A DNA stretch of 64,000 nucleotides, from NCBI RefSeq assembly GCF_900110275.1, contig NZ_FODC01000003.1, forward strand, positions 496,001 to 560,000, in the 5' to 3' direction. The translations under genes were made by a program, and so were the position numbers. A model generated the notes under the pieces. That model did not search any database. It was not told the origin of the DNA and saw only the letters and a list, made by a program, of their open reading frames with translations. The stretch's first letter is position 1, and each line of letters opens with the position of its first letter. This DNA is from Duganella sp. CF517. GTDB taxonomy: Bacteria > Pseudomonadota > Gammaproteobacteria > Burkholderiales > Burkholderiaceae_D. This document shows positions 24,389 through 32,409 of the stretch, one piece after another.

Positions 24389-25392
24389 TCAATGTTGTCC
24401 ATCTGTGGCTGGTTGGCGGGGGTGGCGACGAGTTTTCGCAAGACGTGCAACAGCGACACCATCGAGCGTTCGACGCGCACCAGGCGCTCGTCGATGGTCC
24501 CTTGCGACACCATGCCGCCGCTGGGCGGCCACTCGCCCGGGGGCTCCAGGGCCAGCGTCGAATCGGGCCCGTCCGGCACGGCCGTCTCGTCGCGGATGTC
24601 GCGCAGCACCGTGGCCACCTCGGCCTCGGTGAACGTGTCGAGCTCCTCCAGGAAGCCCATCAGCAACAGCCGGTCGCAGACGTGGTTGGTGGTGCGCGGA
24701 ATGCCGCCGCTGTGGGCGTGGATCGCCGCGTGGGCGCCGTCGGTGAAGCACGGGTTGCCGCGCCAGCCGACCGTTTGCAGCCGGTGCACGATGTAGGCGC
24801 GCGTTTCGTCGCCGTTCATCGGTCCCAGGTGGTAGGTGGCGATGACGCGCTGGCGCAATTGGCGCAACTCCGGGCTGTTGAGCGTGGTGCGGAACTCCGG
24901 TTGCCCGAGCAGGAAGGTTTGCAGCAGCGAGCGCTCGTCGGACTGGAAATTCGACAGCATGCGCAATTCCTCGACGGTGCGGGCGGTGAGGTTTTGCGCC
25001 TCGTCGACCACCAGCAGCGCGCGCTTGCCCTGCTTGTCGCAGTTGCGCAGGAACTGTTCCAGCCGCACCAGCAGCATGCTCTTGCTGCCCTCCTCGGCCG
25101 GCAGGCCGAACGCGGCCAGCACCATGCGCAAGGTGTCCTCGGTGTTCAGGTAAGTGTTGGTGATTTGCGCGGCGACGATTTCATTGGCCGGCAGGCCGTT
25201 GAACATATTGCGCATCAACGTGGTCTTGCCGGCGCCGACCTCGCCCGTGATGACGATGAAGCCCTCGCGCTGCGACAGGCCGTATTCGAGATAGGCCATG
25301 GCGCGCTTGTGGCCCTGGCTGCCGAAGAAGAAGTGGGGATCGGGGCGCAGCTGGAACGGCTTGGCGCTGAGCCCATAATAATTCTCATACAT
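24385..25392 (-). CDS. XrtA-associated ATPase (GspA/ExeA-like AAA)
   Basis: 335-residue cytoplasmic ATPase. MYENYYGLSAKPFQLRPDP at the start is typical, then Walker A GEVGAGKTTLMRN near residue 50 and Walker B ALLVVDEAQNL near 123. GGIPRTTNHVCDRLLL near 230 belongs to the AAA lid. Its role in exosortase loci is unproven; it may energise secretion or regulate chain assembly. The C-terminal 80 residues are variable. Confidence 0.9.
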   Translation of the reverse strand: MYENYYGLSAKPFQLRPDPHFFFGSQGHKRAMAYLEYGLSQREGFIVITGEVGAGKTTLMRNMFNGLPANEIVAAQITNTYLNTEDTLRMVLAAFGLPAEEGSKSMLLVRLEQFLRNCDKQGKRALLVVDEAQNLTARTVEELRMLSNFQSDERSLLQTFLLGQPEFRTTLNSPELRQLRQRVIATYHLGPMNGDETRAYIVHRLQTVGWRGNPCFTDGAHAAIHAHSGGIPRTTNHVCDRLLLMGFLEELDTFTEAEVATVLRDIRDETAVPDGPDSTLALEPPGEWPPSGGMVSQGTIDERLVRVERSMVSLLHVLRKLVATPANQPQMDNIE

Positions 25393-25407
25393 CGCGGGCC
25401 TGGCTCC

Positions 25408-26997
25408 TCAGAAGCGTTGGTTGAGATGAAACACGATGGCGTTCTCGCGGTAGCCACCACGGGCGCCGGCCACGCTGCCGGTCTGGCGGCGCAGTTCGAG
25501 GTCGCCGGTCAGCTGGCGGCCGAGCTGGCGGGTCAGCGCCAGACGCAAGGCGCGGTTGATGCTGCTGGCGTCGCGCACCAGCGAGTCGGCCTTGTTGAAG
25601 CCGGCCGACAGGTTCAGCGAGCTGCGCGGCGAGAGCCGGTAATTGAAGGTGGCGCTGCCGCCCTGCTGGTGGCTGTTGTCGTTGAGGCTGCCGAAGCTGC
25701 TGCCCAGCAGGGCGCTGTCCGACTGCAGCGACGACAGCGCGTTGCGCCGCTCGTCCGTCAGGCTCAGCACCAGCACGCTGTGCGCCAGCGTCCAGGCCAG
25801 CGACAGATTGAACTGCTTTTGCAGGATGTAGCGGTTGCTCAGGTAATTGACGCTGTCGGTCAAGCTGCGCGGCAGGCCGTTGGCGCGGATGAAGGCGTCG
25901 ACCGCCTGGCGCCGCAGCACCGGGTCCGGAATCGCGCCGGCGTACATGCGTTCGAGCAGCGCCGCGGTCGACACCGCCGCCGGCAGCAGGAACTGGTCGC
26001 GCGAGGTGGTCACGTCGGTCGAATAGCGCACGCTCCAGGCGGTGGCGCGGGTGCGGTGCACGGCGTCGAGGTGGTAGCTGTCGCCGAAGTAGCGCTTGCC
26101 CACGCTGGCGCTGACGCTGGTGCGGCTCGACGGCGTCCAGCCGAAGCCGACCGACCACGATTTGCCGGTCGGCGCATCGCCCACCTGGGATTCATATTTG
26201 TACTGGTCGCGGCCGACGCTGGCGGTCAGGCGCAGCGGCGCGGCGACCAGGTAGGAGCCGTTGACGCCGGTGTTGCCGCTGATGGTGGTCGGGCCGACGC
26301 CGTCCTCGAGCCGCTGGCGGTAGTACTGCACGCCCCAGCCGATGCGCGGGCCGACGGCGCCGCCCAGCGACGCCTGCACGCGGTCGGCGGTGCTGTGGTT
26401 GAAGCCGGCGCTGTCGGCGCTGACCACGTCGTGCGTGTAGCGCAGGTCGCCCGTCATCAGGCGGCCGAAGCTGTGCGTCAGGTACGGGCTGATGCTGTAG
26501 CTTTTGACGTTGGTGCGGTTCTCGCTCAGGTAGCCGTCGTCGCCGTCCGCGGCCACCGGCGCGCCGAACGCCGATACCGCCTGCTGGCGGTAGGCGCCGG
26601 CGGCGTCCAGAAACAGCAGGCCGGCGACGGCTTCGGCGTGCAGCCTGCCGTTGAAGTTGTGCGACAGGCTCTGGTTGGCGGCCGGGTCGTCGCGCGAATA
26701 GGCGTACAGGCGCGCCTCGTAGGCGGCCAGCAGTTGCAGGCGCGGACTGTCGTCGCGCACCGTCAGGCCCGGCGTCAGTTCGCTGATCCACAGGCTGCGC
26801 GCCTGGTCGGGCGGCGCCAGGCTGACGTTGTCGGTGTAGGTTTGCTGGAACTGCGCCGACGGCTCGACCCGCAGCTCGGCCCGGCACGCGGGCGAAAACA
26901 GCAAGGCCACCGCCGCCGCCGTCACCGTCGGCACCGGCGCCATGCCGGCCAGTCCGGCAACCGCGCCCAGTCCGCGGCGGCGCTTAGGACTGGCCAT
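25408..26997 (-). CDS. PEP-CTERM system-associated outer-membrane beta-barrel protein
   Basis: 529-residue exported protein with alternating-residue strands throughout (for example LRLTASVGRDQYKYES, LSLAWTLAHSVLVLSL), ending in Phe (ENAIVFHLNQRF), the usual C-terminal signature of a beta-barrel. It begins with a signal peptide whose cleavage is probably after CRA. It matches an uncharacterised family tied to PEP-CTERM loci. Secretion of polysaccharide across the outer membrane is plausible but unproven. The start is placed at 26997 (MASPKRRRG) rather than 27030, since the earlier residues are encoded within the Tyr-rich tail of the kinase gene. Confidence 0.85.
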   Translation of the reverse strand: MASPKRRRGLGAVAGLAGMAPVPTVTAAAVALLFSPACRAELRVEPSAQFQQTYTDNVSLAPPDQARSLWISELTPGLTVRDDSPRLQLLAAYEARLYAYSRDDPAANQSLSHNFNGRLHAEAVAGLLFLDAAGAYRQQAVSAFGAPVAADGDDGYLSENRTNVKSYSISPYLTHSFGRLMTGDLRYTHDVVSADSAGFNHSTADRVQASLGGAVGPRIGWGVQYYRQRLEDGVGPTTISGNTGVNGSYLVAAPLRLTASVGRDQYKYESQVGDAPTGKSWSVGFGWTPSSRTSVSASVGKRYFGDSYHLDAVHRTRATAWSVRYSTDVTTSRDQFLLPAAVSTAALLERMYAGAIPDPVLRRQAVDAFIRANGLPRSLTDSVNYLSNRYILQKQFNLSLAWTLAHSVLVLSLTDERRNALSSLQSDSALLGSSFGSLNDNSHQQGGSATFNYRLSPRSSLNLSAGFNKADSLVRDASSINRALRLALTRQLGRQLTGDLELRRQTGSVAGARGGYRENAIVFHLNQRF

Positions 26998-27934
26998 TAT
27001 TATGATAACTATAGTTGTATTGGTAGTCATACGCGGCCGTCCCGGGGAACTCGCGGGTCTTGTTGTACACCAGGTTGACGTTGTGCAGGCCCTCGAGCTG
27101 GCGCAGCGATTCCTGCACCGCGTGCTGGCTGGTCTTCTCGGCCTCGACCACCACGACGATCTGGCCCATGTGGGCGGCCAGCACGTGCGCCTCGGTGGTC
27201 AGCAGCAGCGGTGGCGAATCGAAGATGATGATGCGGTCGGGGTAGCGGCCGGCCATCTCCTGCAGCAGGTTGGCCATGGCCTGGCTGGCCAGCAGCTCGG
27301 TGGCGCGGGCGTTGGCGGCGCCGGCCGGCAGCAGCGTCAGGCCGTCGATATTGGTGTGCAGCAGCAGCTCGGACATGTCGGCGTGCTCGTCCAGCAGCAG
27401 CTCCATCAGGCCGCGCTGGCCGGGCAGGCCCAGGGTGCGCAGCACCGACGGCCGGGCGACGTCGGCGTCGACCAGCAGCACCGTGTGGTCCAGCTCCATG
27501 GCGATGCTCATCGCCAGGTTGATGGCGCAGAAGGTCTTGCCCTCGCCCGGCAGCGAGCTGGTGATCATGATCAGGTTGGCCGGCTTGTCGCTGCGATGCT
27601 TGGCGGAGAACGCGCGCGTGATCAGCGGGCGCTTGATGACCCGGACCTCCTCCATCAGCGGCGTGCGCGTGCCGGCGGTGATGAAGCCCATGGCCTGCAT
27701 GCGCACCGCGTCCAGTTCGATGTTCTTGCCGTTGCCGCGGCTGCGCAGCACGGCGGCCGGCGACGCCGACGGCGGCAGCCCGCGGCTCGGCGAGTCCGAC
27801 GGCGATGGCGCTGGCGCCACCACGTTGGGGGCGAGCGCGGCGGCGACGGCGTCGTCGGCGTGCTGCTGTGCGTGGCCCTGCCGCGCGGCCGCGTCCTGGT
27901 GCATGCGGCTGGTGGCTCGTTCGATTATGCTCAC
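26984..27934 (-). CDS. XrtA-associated tyrosine autokinase (BY-kinase)
   Basis: 316-residue cytoplasmic bacterial tyrosine kinase, the separate-subunit form of Wzc. It has Walker A SSLPGEGKTFCAINLA near residue 127, Walker A' VLLVDADVARPS near 152 and Walker B RIIIFDSPP near 232. The C-terminus YDYQYNYSYHNN is the autophosphorylation tyrosine cluster. It works with the chain-length protein encoded just upstream. Dephosphorylation may be by the low-molecular-weight phosphatase at 38787. The start is a GTG at 27934, supported by CAGGAG six bases before it. The first 70 residues are a low-complexity linker. Confidence 0.92.
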   Translation of the reverse strand: MSIIERATSRMHQDAAARQGHAQQHADDAVAAALAPNVVAPAPSPSDSPSRGLPPSASPAAVLRSRGNGKNIELDAVRMQAMGFITAGTRTPLMEEVRVIKRPLITRAFSAKHRSDKPANLIMITSSLPGEGKTFCAINLAMSIAMELDHTVLLVDADVARPSVLRTLGLPGQRGLMELLLDEHADMSELLLHTNIDGLTLLPAGAANARATELLASQAMANLLQEMAGRYPDRIIIFDSPPLLLTTEAHVLAAHMGQIVVVVEAEKTSQHAVQESLRQLEGLHNVNLVYNKTREFPGTAAYDYQYNYSYHNNGQS

Positions 27935-28021
27935 GGAGAACTCCTGGTTTCGCTGATGAAGCTGGCTGACTGGGCTGGTGTGGCCGTTTGGACGCCCGTC
28001 AGGCCGTTGGTTGTAATGTGA

Positions 28022-29548
28022 CTAGCGCTGCATCCACAACACCGATGCCATGACGCCGCCATAGCCGCCGAAGAACAGCGACACCGCCAGCCCGAACGCG
28101 TACAGGCGGCGCCGCCGCTTCAGGCGCTGGGTGTCGGTCCAGTTCATCGAAATGCTTCCCAGGATGGGAATGCCGGTGGTCTCGCGCAGCGCGCGCTGGC
28201 TGATGAAGGTCGGCCGGATCTGGCTCAGCAACAGCGCCGAGCCCAGGCCCGCCAGCAACGCGCCGGCGAACACGATCGAGCACAGGCGGGCGCGGTTGGG
28301 CCCGACCGGCATCACCGGCGCGCTCGGCGGGTCGATGACGCGGATGGTCATCATGTCCGACGCCGAGCTCAGGTCGCCCGACAGCCGGGCCGACTCGCGC
28401 CGCTCGACCAGCTTGGCGTAGTTTTCCTTGTTGATCGCGTAGTCGCGGTTCAGCTGCGACAGCTCGGCCTCGACTTCGGGCGCGGCCGTGCTCATGGCGC
28501 GCAGCGCCGCCACCCGGCTGCTGTATTCGCGCACGCGGGTCTGCAGCGCGGCCAGGCGCGCCTCCTCGACCGACAGCGCGACGTTCATCTGCTGCACCAT
28601 CGGGCTGAAATTGGCGCCGGCGCTGCGCACCTTCTTCGAGGCCTCTTCGCGCTTGCGCGCTTTCAGCTGGTCGATCAGGCGCTTGGTGCCGGCGATGTCG
28701 GGATGCTCGTCGGTGTATTGCATGCGCAACTGGTCGAGGTTTTTCTCGAGCGCCTGGATACGGCCGTCCAGTTCCGGATTGGCGTCCTCGCTGGGCGTCG
28801 CGCCCAGCACCGGGGCCGGTTCCTCGCCGACGATCTGGCGCTTGATGGCGTTGCGCGACTGTTCCACCTCTGCCGCTTCCAGGCGCGCCTGGTTGAGCAG
28901 CTCGGTGGTCTCGGCCAGCTTGCTGGCGTAGTCGCCGCCCTGGCGCGACATCAGCCCCATGTTGCGGATCTTGAAGTCCTTGAGCGCGTTCTCGCCGGCG
29001 GCGAGCTTTTCCTCGTAGCTCTTGATCTGCTCGGCGATGAAGGAAATGGCCTTGTCGGAATCCTGCTTCTTGCCGCCGACGCTGCCCTCGACGAAGATCG
29101 TCAGCAGCGATTGCACCACGTCCTTGCCCAGCTTGGGATCGGGATTGGTGTAGGCGATCGTATAGATGTCGTCGTTGCCGGTGCCGCTGATGCTGATCTG
29201 CGGGGTCAGCTCGTCGATCAGGCGTTCCTTGTCGTTGACGCTGCGCGTCTTGATGTCGAGGTCGACCATGCGGATGACGCGCTCGACGTTCGGCCGGCTG
29301 ATCAGGGTGCGGCGCATGAACATCACCTGCTCCTCGATGTTGGGCATGGTGGTCATGCCGGCCATCAGGGGCTTGAGGATGCTTTGGGTGTCGACGTAGA
29401 CGCGCGCCGTCGATTGGTACTCGTCCGGCATGCGGTACACCACCGCCCACCCGATCAGTCCGACGACCCACGCCACCGCCACCGCATACCAGCGATACTT
29501 GCCGAGCGCCTTCAGGAACGTCAGCAGCAATGCACTCAATTCCGCCAT
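28022..29548 (-). CDS. XrtA system polysaccharide chain length determinant (Wzz-like)
   Basis: 508-residue inner-membrane protein. One transmembrane helix near residues 20-40 (WYAVAVAWVVGLIGWAVVY) and another near 430 (IVFAGALLAGLGSALLL), with a third at the end, enclose a long periplasmic coiled-coil region. The proline-rich IDPPSAPVMPVGPNR motif before the second helix is the Wzz signature. It sets polymer length with the kinase downstream. The ATG at 29548 is chosen from the family N-terminus (MAELSALLLTFL); the open frame runs 50 codons further upstream with unrelated residues. First gene of the 16-gene operon. Confidence 0.92.
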   Translation of the reverse strand: MAELSALLLTFLKALGKYRWYAVAVAWVVGLIGWAVVYRMPDEYQSTARVYVDTQSILKPLMAGMTTMPNIEEQVMFMRRTLISRPNVERVIRMVDLDIKTRSVNDKERLIDELTPQISISGTGNDDIYTIAYTNPDPKLGKDVVQSLLTIFVEGSVGGKKQDSDKAISFIAEQIKSYEEKLAAGENALKDFKIRNMGLMSRQGGDYASKLAETTELLNQARLEAAEVEQSRNAIKRQIVGEEPAPVLGATPSEDANPELDGRIQALEKNLDQLRMQYTDEHPDIAGTKRLIDQLKARKREEASKKVRSAGANFSPMVQQMNVALSVEEARLAALQTRVREYSSRVAALRAMSTAAPEVEAELSQLNRDYAINKENYAKLVERRESARLSGDLSSASDMMTIRVIDPPSAPVMPVGPNRARLCSIVFAGALLAGLGSALLLSQIRPTFISQRALRETTGIPILGSISMNWTDTQRLKRRRRLYAFGLAVSLFFGGYGGVMASVLWMQR

Positions 29549-29649
29549 CTCTTGCCTCGCCAAGTGCGCGCCAAGTCCTATCTGGAAGGCCGGCGCGTCG
29601 ATTATCAAAACAACATTTCTATGAATCATAGTACAACGGATCGGTTCGT

Positions 29650-29666
29650 TGTTATTATTTTTTACA
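29650..29666. promoter_or_regulatory. Possible third upstream element (TGT-N11-ACA)
   Basis: TGT at 29650 and ACA at 29664 are spaced by 11 T-rich bases, the same dyad and T-rich core found in the elements at 6220 and 31315. It lies in the 206-base divergent gap between the chain-length gene and the protease gene. Outside the dyad and T-run it does not match the AGTGTCG half, so it is a weak relative at best. Confidence 0.3.
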
Positions 29667-29754
29667 CACTTGACTACAACGTTGCAAGAAGTCGACAAGC
29701 GGCCCGCCGGCGAAGATTTGTTGCAAAAATTATCAGATGGTGTAGATTGCGGGC

Positions 29755-30558
29755 ATGATCATGATCGCCACATTTTTACGCACCGCGCGCCGCGCGGCGA
29801 TGCTGTCGGCATGGCTCGGCGGGGCCGCGCTGGCCGCCTGCCCGGCCGCGCGCGCGGCCGAACTGAAGGACACCGTGGCCGCCGTCAAGCGCTCGGTGGT
29901 GGCGATCGGCAGCTATCAGCCGACCCGTTCGCCGCCGATCGTCTACAGCGGCACCGGCTGGGTGGCCGGCGACGGCCTGAGCGTGATCACCAACGCCCAC
30001 GTGGTGCCGGAGGCGCCCGACCTGGCGCGCCAGGAGAACTGGGGCGTGGTGCTGGCCGACGGCGAAAATGTCCGCTTCCGTCCGGCAACGTTGGCCGGAC
30101 GCGACACCGAGCACGATTTATTGCACCTGCGCCTGACCGGCACGCCGCTGCCGGCGCTCAAGCTGGCCGATTCCGACACCGCCGCCGAGGGCCAGGACCT
30201 GGCCTTCACCGGCTACCCGCTGGGCATGGTGCTCGGTTTGCACCCGGCCACGCACCGCGCGGTGCTGGCGGCGATCACGCCGATGACGCGGCCGGCGGCC
30301 ACCTCGCGCCTGCTCGACGCGCGCGCCGTCAAACAGCTCGGCCGCCCGCCTGTGACCGTGTTCCAGCTCGATGCCATCGCCTATCCCGGCAACAGCGGCA
30401 GCCCGCTGTACGACCCGGCGACCGGGGCGGTGTACGGGGTCTTGAACATGGTCTACGTCAAGGGCAGCAAGGAGAACGCGATCAGCACGCCGAGCGGGAT
30501 CGGCTACGCCGTGCCGTCGAACCACGTGCGCGACCTGCTGCGCGCGGCGTCACAATAA
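29755..30558 (+). CDS. Exported trypsin-like serine protease
   Basis: 267-residue S1-type protease with a signal peptide (residues 1-36, cleavage near ARAA). The triad is visible: His82 in VITNAHVV, Asp121 in EHDLLHLRL, Ser214 in YPGNSGSPLYD. No PDZ domain follows, so it is smaller than DegP/DegS. It probably acts in the periplasm, perhaps on proteins of the exosortase system. Two ATGs, at 29755 and 29761, are possible; neither has a strong ribosome site. A possible promoter (TTGCAA, 16 bases, TAGATT) lies very close to the start. Confidence 0.88.
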   Translation: MIMIATFLRTARRAAMLSAWLGGAALAACPAARAAELKDTVAAVKRSVVAIGSYQPTRSPPIVYSGTGWVAGDGLSVITNAHVVPEAPDLARQENWGVVLADGENVRFRPATLAGRDTEHDLLHLRLTGTPLPALKLADSDTAAEGQDLAFTGYPLGMVLGLHPATHRAVLAAITPMTRPAATSRLLDARAVKQLGRPPVTVFQLDAIAYPGNSGSPLYDPATGAVYGVLNMVYVKGSKENAISTPSGIGYAVPSNHVRDLLRAASQ

Positions 30559-30574
30559 CGCCACAATAACTTTC

Positions 30575-30603
30575 TTGCCATGATCAAAAAGGCATGTCAA
30601 AAT
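30575..30603 (+). promoter_or_regulatory. Candidate sigma-70 promoter for the export lipoprotein gene
   Basis: TTGCCA (30575-30580) and CAAAAT (30598-30603) are 17 bases apart, 64 bases before the GTG start at 30667. The -10 is imperfect. Confidence 0.4.
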
Positions 30604-30666
30604 GAAAATATCGGCGTCGCTTGCGCCGTGCCAGTTTTCCCCACCGCAGCCCATTAAAGGACGACC

Positions 30667-31311
30667 GTGAACGCGCATTCCTCCCCCCATCCTTACCGGC
30701 GCGCGCTGCGCGGCGTCCTGGCGTTGACCTGCGGCCTGGCCTTCGCGGCGCTGTCCGGTTGCGCCACGCAGCGGCCGCTGACCGCCTCCGTCGAAACCTC
30801 GCCGGAGATCGATTACCTGATCGGTCCGGGCGACAGCATCAGCATCAGCGTCTGGCGCAATCCCGAGGTGTCGCAGACGGTGCCGGTGCGCCCCGACGGC
30901 AAGATCACGGCGCCGCTGGTGGAAGACCTGCCGGCCAGCGGCAAGACCCCGAGCCAGCTGGCGCGCGACATCGAAAAGGCGCTGGCGCGCTACATCCAGC
31001 AACCGGCCGTGAGCGTTGTCGTCAACGGTTTCGTCGGCACCTACGACCAGCAGATCCGGGTGATCGGCCAGGCCGCCAAGCCGCAATCGATGCCGTACCG
31101 GCGCGACATGTCGCTGATGGACGTGCTGATCGCCGTCGGCGGCGTCACCGAGTTCGCGGCCGGCAACCGCGCCAGCATCGTGCGCAAGATCGACGGCAAA
31201 CAGGAAAAGCTGCCGGTGCGCTTGAGCGACTTGATCAAGGACGGCGATATCTCGGCCAACATGCGCATGTGGCCGGGCGACATCCTGATCATTCCCGAAA
31301 GTTTCTTTTGA
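30667..31311 (+). CDS. XrtA/PEP-CTERM system polysaccharide export lipoprotein (Wza-like)
   Basis: 214-residue outer-membrane export protein. The signal peptide ends in the lipobox LSGC, with Cys near residue 32. A poly-export domain follows: YLIGPGDSISISVWRNPE near residue 50 and VRPDGKITAPLVEDLPASG near 74. An SLBB-type beta-grasp region follows it (IRVIGQAAKPQSMPYRRDMSLMDVLIAVGG). The protein matches the short export family of exosortase loci. It should form the periplasmic and outer-membrane channel for the polymer. Start is GTG with AAAGGA upstream. Confidence 0.92.
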   Translation: MNAHSSPHPYRRALRGVLALTCGLAFAALSGCATQRPLTASVETSPEIDYLIGPGDSISISVWRNPEVSQTVPVRPDGKITAPLVEDLPASGKTPSQLARDIEKALARYIQQPAVSVVVNGFVGTYDQQIRVIGQAAKPQSMPYRRDMSLMDVLIAVGGVTEFAAGNRASIVRKIDGKQEKLPVRLSDLIKDGDISANMRMWPGDILIIPESFF

Positions 31312-31314
31312 GCT

Positions 31315-31336
31315 AGTGTCGGGATTCTTTACAGTT
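31315..31336 (+). promoter_or_regulatory. Upstream element, copy 2 (candidate PrsR enhancer site)
   Basis: The 22-bp element is identical to 6220-6241 except at three central positions (GGA instead of ATT): AGTGTCG then TTCTTTACAGTT. It begins four bases after the stop of the export gene and lies 92 bases upstream of the -24 GG of a sigma-54-type site. The same order and similar spacing at the PEP-CTERM gene argue for a shared activator. Confidence 0.6.
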
Positions 31337-31427
31337 GCCGGCGCGGCACGCGCCTGGCCGCCGCCGGTAGCATGAAACCGGCGCTAAGTCCTTGATTTTA
31401 ATCGAACCCAACGCGGGAGCCGGTGTC

Positions 31428-31443
31428 GGGAATGAAACTTGCA
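31428..31443 (+). promoter_or_regulatory. Sigma-54 -24/-12 promoter before the HPr-rel-A module
   Basis: GG at 31429-31430 and GC at 31441-31442 are in the 12-base register. The -12 side is a perfect TTGCA; the -24 side (GGGAATG) is weaker. Transcription would begin near 31454, which rules out a GTG at that position as start codon and leaves a 30-base leader to 31484. Confidence 0.55.
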
Positions 31444-31483
31444 TTAGATTTGCGTGGACAAGAAAAAACAGGGGATGGCAGAC

Positions 31484-32080
31484 GTGGATAAGCAAACGCA
31501 TCAAGATAGTCCGGGCGATGCGCCGGTGCCGGCGCAGGTCGTCGACGCCAACGCCCCGTCGCGGCCGTCCCGCCGCCGGCTGGCGGGCGCCAGCATCGCC
31601 AGCGGGGTCATCCTCACGCTGAAGAGTCCGTCCGCGATGGCGACCAGGGTGTGCCGGGCGCCGTCCGGGGCGATGTCCGGCGGGCTGAGCAGCCAGAAGC
31701 CGACCGTGGCGCCGACCTGCGCCGGCCGTACGCCGGAGTGGTGGGCAGCGCAAACGTGCCCGATGCCAAAAAACTGCACCGCGTTCAGCCACGTCTTCAC
31801 GTGCGGCGCGCGCACCCTGCCCTACGCCAGCCAGCCGATCATGAAAGTCCTCAAGGGCCAGACCTACGACCGCGACCGGGTCGGCATGTACCTGATGGCG
31901 GCCTACTTCAACGCCTATACCGGCAAGACCTCGTTCCTGAAGGTGCCGGCCGTGATCGCCATCTGGAACGAATGGCAAGGGTCCGGCGCCAACCTCGGCG
32001 GCACCTACACGCCGATCGCCGGCGGCCGCAAGTGGGGCTCGCGCGAGATCGTCGCCTACCTCGCCAGCACGATGGAATGA
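31484..32080 (+). CDS. Exported Cys-containing protein of unknown function, first gene of the HPr-rel-A module
   Basis: 198-residue protein I do not recognise. A twin-arginine-like stretch SRRRLAGASIASGVILTL near residues 28-45 suggests export, possibly by Tat. The mature part has five cysteines (VCR, TCAG, TCPMPKNC, FTCG) and an aromatic C-terminal half with YLMAAYFNAYTGKTSF and VIAIWNEWQGSG. The GTG at 31484 is chosen because AGGGGA at 31470-31475 is well spaced; ATG at 31475 is adjacent to that site and GTG at 31454 falls at the predicted transcription start. The next gene overlaps it by four bases. It could be a substrate of the PqqD-like/HprK-like pair, but this is only inference. Confidence 0.65.
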   Translation: MDKQTHQDSPGDAPVPAQVVDANAPSRPSRRRLAGASIASGVILTLKSPSAMATRVCRAPSGAMSGGLSSQKPTVAPTCAGRTPEWWAAQTCPMPKNCTAFSHVFTCGARTLPYASQPIMKVLKGQTYDRDRVGMYLMAAYFNAYTGKTSFLKVPAVIAIWNEWQGSGANLGGTYTPIAGGRKWGSREIVAYLASTME

Positions 32081-32409
32081 CCATGGCCATTTCCTGGCGC
32101 CTGACTGCGGGCCAGCAACTGCGGCGCCGGCAGTGGGACGGGGAATGCGTGCTGTACAACGACCTCTCCGGCGACACCCACCTGCTCGGCGCCGACGCGC
32201 TGGCGCTGCTGCTGGCGCTGCGCGCCGGACCGGCCTCCAGCGACGCCCTGGCGCGCGCGCTGCAGGCGGCCGGGCTGGAGCCGGAGCCGGAGCAAACCAA
32301 CGGCGCGGACGATGGCCAGGGCGATGGCCAGGGCGATGGCGGCGCCGCCTGGGTAGACACGCTGCTCGAGGATCTGGAAGCCCTGGCGCTGGTCGAGGCG
32401 GTATGCTGA
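32077..32409 (+). CDS. HPr-rel-A system PqqD-family peptide chaperone
   Basis: 110-residue PqqD-like protein. The RRE-type fold is suggested by WRLTAGQQLRRRQWDGECVLYNDLSGDTHLLG and a C-terminal helix LLEDLEALALVEAV. Residues 80-90 are a Asp-Gly-Gln repeat from two 12-base DNA repeats at 32311-32334. PqqD-like domains bind leader peptides in RiPP pathways; in the HPr-rel-A system the partner is unknown. ATG at 32077 overlaps the previous stop (ATGA), and ATG at 32083 is an alternative. It overlaps the kinase gene by seven bases. Confidence 0.8.
   Translation: MTMAISWRLTAGQQLRRRQWDGECVLYNDLSGDTHLLGADALALLLALRAGPASSDALARALQAAGLEPEPEQTNGADDGQGDGQGDGGAAWVDTLLEDLEALALVEAVC

Noticed and set aside
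29546..29575. A minus-strand sigma-54 promoter (TGGCGCG then TGGC) just before the chain-length gene
   Set aside because: Spacing is correct, but the predicted transcription start falls in the ATG at 29548, leaving no leader or ribosome site.
31454..31483. GTG at 31454 or ATG at 31475 as start of the secreted Cys-containing protein
   Set aside because: 31454 coincides with the predicted transcription start and has no ribosome site. 31475 directly abuts AGGGG. GTG 31484 has the right spacing.
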